Part shown: positions 57,725 to 64,000 of the stretch, piece after piece
Layout of the letters: each line of letters starts with the position of its first letter
Numbering within the stretch: the stretch's first letter is position 1
NCBI RefSeq assembly: GCF_905220365.1
Contig: NC_061143.1
Coordinates: 6,634,001 to 6,698,000 of the forward strand
Origin: Vanessa cardui
Lineage: Eukaryota; Arthropoda; Insecta; Lepidoptera; Nymphalidae
Direction of reading: 5' to 3'
Length of the DNA stretch: 64,000 nt
Notes under the pieces: generated by a model
What the model was told of the DNA's origin: nothing
What the model saw: only the letters and a program-made list of their open reading frames with translations
The model's database searches: none
Made by a program: the position numbers and the translations under genes

Positions 57725-58840
57725 CTGTAATCACAAACAATATTTTTTATTAATACATTCACAAACATATAAGATAGTCATGATCATGGAATTATTTAAA
57801 TCTAAGTGAACCCTAATTGAAATATAATTAATAAGGTCCATAATACATAATGGCAATTAGACATGCATATTATTGTAGTATATTGAAATAGTTTGTATTT
57901 AATTAGGATAATATCGAAATAACAAAATAATTTAAGCATAATTTTGAATTGAGATGAAAGTCACTTCATTTTAAATTAAACTTTATAAACAGGAAATAAA
58001 AACAATAATTTAAATACAGAATAAAAGTGTTCGCAAACTAATTTTACTTATTAAAAGATGCTCTAAATATGTATAAGTATATCAACGTAAAATTGTAAGG
58101 AGAATTCAATTAACAATATTTGTAGGTTAGTTATAGTTTAACACAAATTCCTCTATATTAATAACAATATTCACTGTTTATATATTTTTTAAACGTTTAG
58201 AATCTTTATTATAAACTTACGGTCCTTACAATTATTACGTATCGTTTTATTTACTTAATGTAATAATAAATTTATGTTTACGTACCTCTTGATGAATTTT
58301 ATAATATAATTAATCTTTCAAACAATGTTTCAGTGTAATTTCTTCTCTTTTCACTGCTATTATAACACTTAAAAATTAAAGCATTCACCGTTATTTTTCT
58401 TATAGTAATCTAAACATTGTAAAATACGATAATATAACCTTTAAATTTTTAAAGACATTAGACAATACTTTGCTTTGCGAGAAGTGTCAAATACAATAAA
58501 AATGACAAAATATTTTCTTTCACTCTTTTTAGCGCGTGTAAGTGAGACGGAAATATGAATTGTGTGGTAGTCTTTTTCGAGTAGCTCGATGGCTATCATG
58601 GTTTTAACGCAAACGAGTAATGTCAAACTTATACTATCGAATTCAAATACTTCGTAAACGTTTTCGAATAGACGATACGTTATTAACGCAAGAAGTATTG
58701 AAACTCGTACTAGGGGTACTGGACTCTTAGCTTTGTTTATCGGACATTTATTTTATTTAAGGATTGGTTTTTTGTTGTTGTGGAATAGATCTTTTTAGAT
58801 CTTAATTTGTTTCAGTTATTCATATTTATTATAATATATA
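57725..58840. other. Non-coding stretch
   Basis: A 61-codon minus-strand frame at 58441-58626 and a possible splice donor near 58288 are the only gene-like signals. The right edge carries AAACTCGTACTAGGGGTAC (58701-58719), inverted relative to 55473. Confidence 0.35.
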
Positions 58841-58861
58841 AATATTTTCGTTTGTTTTATT

Positions 58862-58917
58862 GTCTTGTTGATTGACAAGACAAGCGACGTCGACACTGAG
58901 TTCAGTGTCGACGTCGC
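58862..58917. repeat. Two adjacent perfect hairpins upstream of the R1 ORF1
   Basis: GTCTTGT-TGATTG-ACAAGAC (58862-58881) is followed by a 16-bp-arm palindrome GCGACGTCGACACTGA / TCAGTGTCGACGTCGC with a 2-nt centre (58884-58917). They lie 12 bp before the ORF1 start codon, presumably in the element's 5' UTR. Confidence 0.9.
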
Positions 58918-58929
58918 CGAAAACGAAAA

Positions 58930-60705
58930 ATGTCGTCGTCCGACGCGCTGGTTGGTAGAAAACGGCCTTATGGGGGCCTTGCTATTTTTAACTCCGACTC
59001 TGACACGGAGACGGAGATAAGGTTGGCTGCAAGGAGCAAGCCTGCGATTCGCTGCAAAACCGCGAAAGAACGGGGTAGTTGCCTCGTTCGGGCAAAGGCT
59101 GAGCTGAAAGCCAAGGCCAACGAGGCCAGAGAGGAGGCCTTCGAGCGGTCGCTGCGTAGTCGGGCGTTTCGAAAGGACGCTCCACAGGTTGTCGTGGATT
59201 CCGAGGAATCCTCATCTTCGGGTGTACACACCGAAGATCCCACGAAGATGGGAGCAGAGGAACTCCGGGCACAAGCTGGCCGAAGCGCAGCCCTTATTTT
59301 GGAGGTGGCCCAAAAGTCCACCAATTTAAAAGAAGGCTTTGCAAAGAGGCTATGGGAGTCGGCGGCTGCACTACAGGGCATTGTAGACGCCTTAGCAGCT
59401 CGGACAGAAGCTGAGGAGACGCGAAAGCTCCGCGCTGATAATGGCCGCCTGCGCAAAGAGGTGGACAGCCTCAAGGCCGAGAATAAAGGCTCACCGCTGT
59501 GAGTTTGCGGAAATGCGGACCAAGGTAGCAGGGGCAAATGATGCTTCCGGCTCGGCACAGGATGCTCAGATGGAGAAATTTAAAGCCTCCATAATTTCTT
59601 CGGTCGGTGATATGTTTAACGCACGGTTTGCCGTACTAGAGGAACGGTTGCCTCCCGCAAAAATACATCGCCCTCGGTTAGCGGCGGATAAGAGGCGGGA
59701 GTCAGTGCAGCAGATTGCTACACCCTATACGCAGGCAGTCTAGCCTGCTCCACCGCCGAAAGCTGCACCCGCGCTAAAACGGGCGCCACATGCTGTTCCC
59801 ACGGCATCTATTGGTGTTCCCTACGTCGGAAATGATTCCGTCACAGATGGACTAGGAAGTGTCCTGGTCCACTGTGGTTAAAAAGGGAAAGAAGGGAAAG
59901 CAGGCTTCCCTTCCGACTGTTGCAAACACAACAATTGCGCCTACGGTGCCTAAGGCAGGACGAGCGACTAAGCCTAAGCTGTCCGCAGCTCGTACAGCTG
60001 CAGTGGTATTAACGCTGCAGCCAGAAGCGGAGCAGAAAGGCATCAAGTATGTTCAGGTCAGCGCGCTGAGCAGAGCGTGAAAATCCAAGAACTTGGGATC
60101 AATGGTAGGCTAAAAGTTCGACCCTCAGCGACGGGGGCCAGAGTGTTGGAGCTGCCGAAAGCACAGACGGAACAGGCAGAGAAACTAGCCGACAAGCTCC
60201 GTCCGGTGCTGGATAGAGTGGCCAACGTTGCTCGCCCCATAAGAAAGGTGAACATCAAGGTGACGGGGTTAGACAACTCCGTCACTAAAGATAAAATTAT
60301 TGCCACAGTCGTTCGCGAGGGGAGTTGTCCCGCTGAAACGTTAAGGTGCGGGGATATTGCACAAGGACCCGGTTACATGGGTATGGTCATCGTGTCTTAT
60401 CCAATAACTGCGGCAATAAGCTGGCTGACACCGGTCGTCTTTTGGTTGGGTGGAGCTCGGCCAGAGTGTACGTGCTGGAACAGCGCCCTCTGCGCTGCTA
60501 CAAATGCATGGGTCTAGGCCATACAATGATGCTCTGCCCATTCAGTGCGGAACGAGGAAGCCTTTGCTACCGGTGCAGCGTTGATGGACACAAATTGTCT
60601 GCATGTACCGGAAAGCTGCGCTGCGTAGTGTGCTCAGACGCCGGCAAGCCCTCAGGGCACGTGATGGGGTCGAAAGAATGTAACCCCCCCCATCGCGAAA
60701 GGTAA
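58930..60705 (+). pseudogene. R1-type LINE ORF1 (gag-like) with CCHC zinc knuckles, frameshifted
   Basis: ORF1 protein binds the element's RNA. The first piece (58930-59502, starting MSSSDALVGRKRPYGGLAIF) is acidic then Ala/Glu/Lys-rich, likely coiled coil (residues about 100-180). Further pieces lie in other frames at 59511-59743, 59859-60080 (KKGKKGKQ basic linker) and 60077-60400 (KVRPSATGARVLE, KVTGLDNSVTKDKI). The last piece (60346-60705) has CCHC-type knuckles CYKCMGLGHTMMLC and CYRCSVDGHKLSAC, then CVVC...GHVMGSKEC. Order and motifs fit R1-clade ORF1. Frameshifts near 59480, 60070 and 60400 and a stop near 59744 make it non-functional. The high GC and codon use contrast with the surrounding DNA. 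Confidence 0.78.
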
Positions 60706-60799
60706 GGTGGTCCTCGCTACCCAGACTACCAATAACTTCGGACGATGCCAGGCTGAGGAGGAAGCTGCAATGTCAACATGAGCGCAGACTTCAGCTTTC

Positions 60800-61330
60800 T
60801 TCAGACGAATATCAACTACTGAGCCGGGGCTTAGGACCTACTACTGCAGTCCATTGCGGAGTATCAGGTAGATCTGGCGGTGGCCTGTGAACCCTACTTT
60901 GTCCCTCCCCTACCTCACTGGCTGGGGGACTTGGGTGACACCGTGGCGGTCCTCACGAGAACGAGGCCCCCCTCTCACTCATCGAAAGGGCTTCGGGCTA
61001 GTCGTGGGATGGGGGGAGTTCGCCGTCGTCGGGACGTACTTCTCCCCTAACCGCAGCCTGGTTGAGTTCGAGACCTTTCTCGGCTTGGTCAGAGCTGCGA
61101 TGGCCAGGCAGTCGCCGAAACCGATAATGGTTCTCCACGACTTAAACGCGAAGTCGTGTGCCTGGGGTAACCCCGAGGGCCGTCCAGGTGTGGGTCCTGC
61201 TCTCCAACCTGTCCCTTCGCAACAGGTGACAGGTTCACACCTGCTTGCGCCATCAGGGGGGTTCCGTTGTGGACGTTGCAGATGCATGCAGAGTCATTGA
61301 TTGGAGAGTGGAGGACTGGAGGGGTCCCAG
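60800..61330 (+). pseudogene. R1-type LINE endonuclease remnant, RT deleted
   Basis: This APE-type endonuclease would nick the target site. Fragments in shifting frames: QTNIN near 60810, DLAVACEPYFVPP (catalytic Glu) near 60870, GEFAVVGTYFSPNRSL at 61013-61057, LHDLNAKSCAWGNP (Asp/Asn motif) at 61134-61172, and TCLRHQGGSVVDVADA near 61238-61285. The sequence then departs from the family pattern at about 61310-61330 and enters the 3' UTR. The terminal SDH motif, the whole RT and the C-terminal zinc finger are missing. Two stops and several frameshifts add further damage. Confidence 0.75.
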
Positions 61331-61588
61331 TACCCTGGGAATCCCCTCTAGGTGTTGGAGGCCCGTATAGGCGAGCCGACCGTCAGGGCGTCACGGTAGC
61401 ATGCGTAAGCGATCCCGTGGCGTTCGCCGAAAGACGGAGAGGGTATCGCTGGTTTTTAGTGGGTAAACCCGGTGTGCTTGGGCGCACTCGGCGTTCAGGG
61501 CTCCGGGGAGTCCCACATACCCCCCTACTTTCCATTACGTGGGGGAAGCGCGTAATGCGTTTTTCCAGCGAGAAAAAAAGGTATATGT

Positions 61589-63247
61589 ACCATGTAAACG
61601 CATTTAGTAAAAGACCGTTATTTTAACATTGCAAATAAACAATTTTATTATACATATAAATGTGTGATGTGTTAGTTTTTTACGAGTCAACAACAGCCGT
61701 GACTGGCGTTGCGTGTAAAAGGTCCCTTTGTCAATTCGAATCACTTAATAACTACTATGATTTGAATAACGAATTAATATGTAACCGGGTAAAAATTACA
61801 AAAGGTTTTGAGTGATTACCTTTGATGTCATTGAAAAGTAGCTGAAATCGAAAATCATTCTTGAAAATAATCATTGTTATATATTAGGTATATAAATGTG
61901 AAAGTGAGTTTGTTTATTTGTTACGTTTTCGTGTCTTAATTGTTAAATCGATCATCGTAAAATGCCCCATATAAAATTTATAGTATATCATAATATGATC
62001 TAATTTTCAATATATATTTTGTGTTTTATAGGATAATACTAATCCAACAGCTAATCATTTAAAAAAGTACAACTATGCTGTTACGCGGTAGATACTAAAC
62101 ACGTGACGTAACGAATCCTACTATATTTTAGCCAATATATTATATGTTTTATGTAAATTCTTTCTAAGTAATGAAAAAAAAATTATACTGGTTGAATTGT
62201 ATTAATGTTCAATTAATTATTTCTAACACGTTTTATCGAATAATAGTATATTATTCCACTTAATTATGCAAACCATCGAATCTTAATTATTATAACAATT
62301 ATAATATACATTCTCATTTTGATTTCGTTCATTTATCACGTTTAGTACGACACAACTTATATGCAGCATCGGCAAAATTCGTAAAATCGATCACATCCGA
62401 ATTGATACGCTATCCCAAATTATCAATATTTATTTCTCATAGCGTCATATGGCGCGATAGGGAGCTATTTCTATTGGTTATATAAATCGGCGGTAATCGG
62501 TTTTTTTTTATTTCATTGCATTTTCCGATGCTACATTTGTGTCGTATTATACATGTGTCGCAGGATCAAGTTTACAATTAGAACAGGGATAACCCCTGTC
62601 GTACATTCATTAGTGTCGTACATTTTTTCTTAATAATAATAAAATTTAATAATAATAATGACTCATTCATCTACTGATATCACATTCTATATTATCTGTA
62701 ATAAAGAACGAACTTATGGAATTAATATTAACAATAATATTAGTAATATAAATCAATTTTATGAATTACATTTAATATCTCACGCATAATATTTATTTTT
62801 TACAATGAAATGCTACATATGAATCCACCAAACATATTAAAGCAAATAATAATAATTTTAATTACTAAAACATTTGAATAAAACTTTAATTAAATAGTCC
62901 TAGTGACATAAATTAAAGTAGCTTGCAACACTATTTCACAGGAACTTAACTTCACAATATAAACTTAATGTAGCACTGCAACTTGTCAGTTCCGGTGACC
63001 GACTTCACACGACGGAAGAGTAACAATATAGTTGTGTATTTGACTATTTAATAGCAGAATAGATAGATTTAATAGTTTCTGTATTAAATTAAATACGTTG
63101 TTTAGTGTAGGGAGCTCATTCAATTAAATGTTTGTTTTGTAAACATAGTTACGATATTGATTTAGTTTATGTATCTTCAACAAGTCTTCACTGACGTTTT
63201 GCGATTTATATGTATCTTAGTATTTTAATTAAGTCTATTCTTATTCA
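61589..63247. other. AT-rich non-coding stretch
   Basis: It begins with the repeat GGTATATGTACCATGTAAACG shared with 55320. 'TATAAATGTGAAAGTGAG' at about 61891 is a Helitron-like trace. No exon-like signal was found. Confidence 0.4.
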
Positions 63248-63510
63248 GCTGAGATGGTCCAGCGATTAGAACTCGTGCATCGTAACCGATGAATTCGGGT
63301 TCAAATCCAGGCAAGCACCACTATGTACATGTGCTTAATTTGTGTTTATAATTCATCTCGTGCTCAGCGATGTAGGAAAACATCGTGAGGAAACCTACAT
63401 GGTGTCTAATTTCATCGAATTTCTGCCACATGCGCATTCCACCAACCCGCATTGGAACAGGCTTTACTTTTAGAAATAAGAAATTACAGGCTGTTACTTT
63501 ACTACTACTT
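63248..63510 (+). repeat. tRNA-derived SINE (family T1), internally deleted
   Basis: GAGATGGTCCAGCGATTAG and GGGTTCAAATCCAGGC mark the head. The body runs to 'CCCGCATTGGAACAG' and then skips about 60 bp of the family body before 'ACAGGCTGTTACTTTACTAC'. The open frame 63385-63603 is in this repeat. Confidence 0.8.
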
Positions 63511-64000
63511 ATTCTTATTTTGCTTACGTGTTTTTGTTATGAGGCAGCATCACAATCTAAGCTAAATTTCAGGATCACGATTTTAATTGCCTTCTGTGGT
63601 TAATTATAGTTTAGTTGTCTTCCTTGGAAGGATGTTATTGATCATAAATTATGCTTTTGTTGTTGCTACGTCTGTTAATAACGTAATAACACCATGATTA
63701 ACTGCTTCCTCGTAAGCAATGCTAAATTTCTGAACGAATATAATTTCATTATATATCAAGAAGTCGTTGCAGTAGCAAAACTAGAAAAAGAATATGTTTT
63801 ATTTGTGAAGGCATTGCTGAGCCAAAAAATCTTCTGTACCATTTAGATTTCATATTACTATTGGTGAGAAAAATGTACTCTATGTACTAGATTATTGTCA
63901 TAGATTTAATAACAAATCGTTGATGAGTTTAAAATAACTCATTTATCCTTTTTCACTTCCCTTAGGAAATAGAGTATCATATTATTAAAAACAATTGGTA
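63511..64000. other. AT-rich non-coding end of window
   Basis: I see nothing in it. Confidence 0.45.

Larger units (their letters stand above)
58841..61588 (+). mobile_element. R1-clade LINE, internally deleted
   Basis: A GC-rich block against the AT-rich background. It has a gag-like ORF1 from 58930, zinc knuckles near 60500-60690, an endonuclease at about 60800-61310, then directly a 3' UTR with 'TTTAGTGGGTAAACCCGG' and 'GAGTCCCACATACCCCCC' ending in an A-run at 61573-61580. The reverse transcriptase, several kilobases in relatives, is absent. The 5' end is not precisely defined. The 3' flank (GGTATATGTACC...) is part of the repeat also seen at 6300 and 55320. Confidence 0.8.

Noticed and set aside
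58968..59558. 196-codon minus-strand open frame
   Set aside because: It is the antisense shadow of the R1 LINE gag reading frame, which has start context and family motifs on the plus strand.

Overview
This window looks like AT-rich nuclear DNA from a lepidopteran insect, most likely a butterfly. The basis is the repeat set: several tRNA-headed SINE families, a roughly 285-bp interspersed repeat built around 'GGCGGACGAGCATATGG...CCACCTGATGG', RTE-, R1- and CR1/jockey-group LINEs, a mariner element and many Helitron-like remnants. I recognise these from memory of lepidopteran genomes and ran no search. There is no bacterial-style gene organisation. Almost all of the sequence is intergenic or intronic, filled with transposable elements at various stages of decay.

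Layout. 1-17 kb: SINEs, one mariner copy with a catalytic-motif deletion (4202-5448), and a local duplication of a composite repeat block (9373-9999 and 11990-12782). 17.5-19.4 kb: a short, internally deleted Ty3/gypsy-type LTR element with both LTRs and a 4-bp target duplication. 22.4-29.4 kb: a CR1/jockey-group LINE whose 3' UTR is split by a 3.66-kb Zator-like DNA transposon with matching ends, a TTA target duplication, a two-exon DDE transposase and one visible frameshift. 30-43 kb: repeat remnants, a striking perfect 24-bp-arm palindrome (33593-33643), an RTE LINE tail and another LINE tail. 43.6-46.1 kb: the best host-gene evidence, two convergent genes. The + strand gene ends in an exon at 43614-43733 (unidentified protein). 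The - strand gene has an exon at 46027-46111 that looks like helix 8 and the cysteine-rich tail of a class A GPCR, followed by terminal coding sequence at 44442-44059. 45.5-45.9 kb: a MITE inside the receptor intron. 56.4-57.7 kb: two weaker convergent terminal exons and a three-copy tandem repeat carrying poly(A) signals. 58.8-61.6 kb: an R1-clade LINE with gag, zinc knuckles and endonuclease but no reverse transcriptase.

How parts relate. The clearest relationships are nested insertions: Zator in LINE, LINE tail in Helitron-like repeat, SINE in an older repeat. They give a relative age order. The only plausible host coding content is the convergent pair near 44 kb and, less surely, the pair near 57 kb. 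I found no clearly new biological system. The most interesting items are the near-intact Zator element and an 87-bp GC-rich, frame-preserving segment with two in-frame UGA codons in the receptor's terminal exon, which could be a retained intron.
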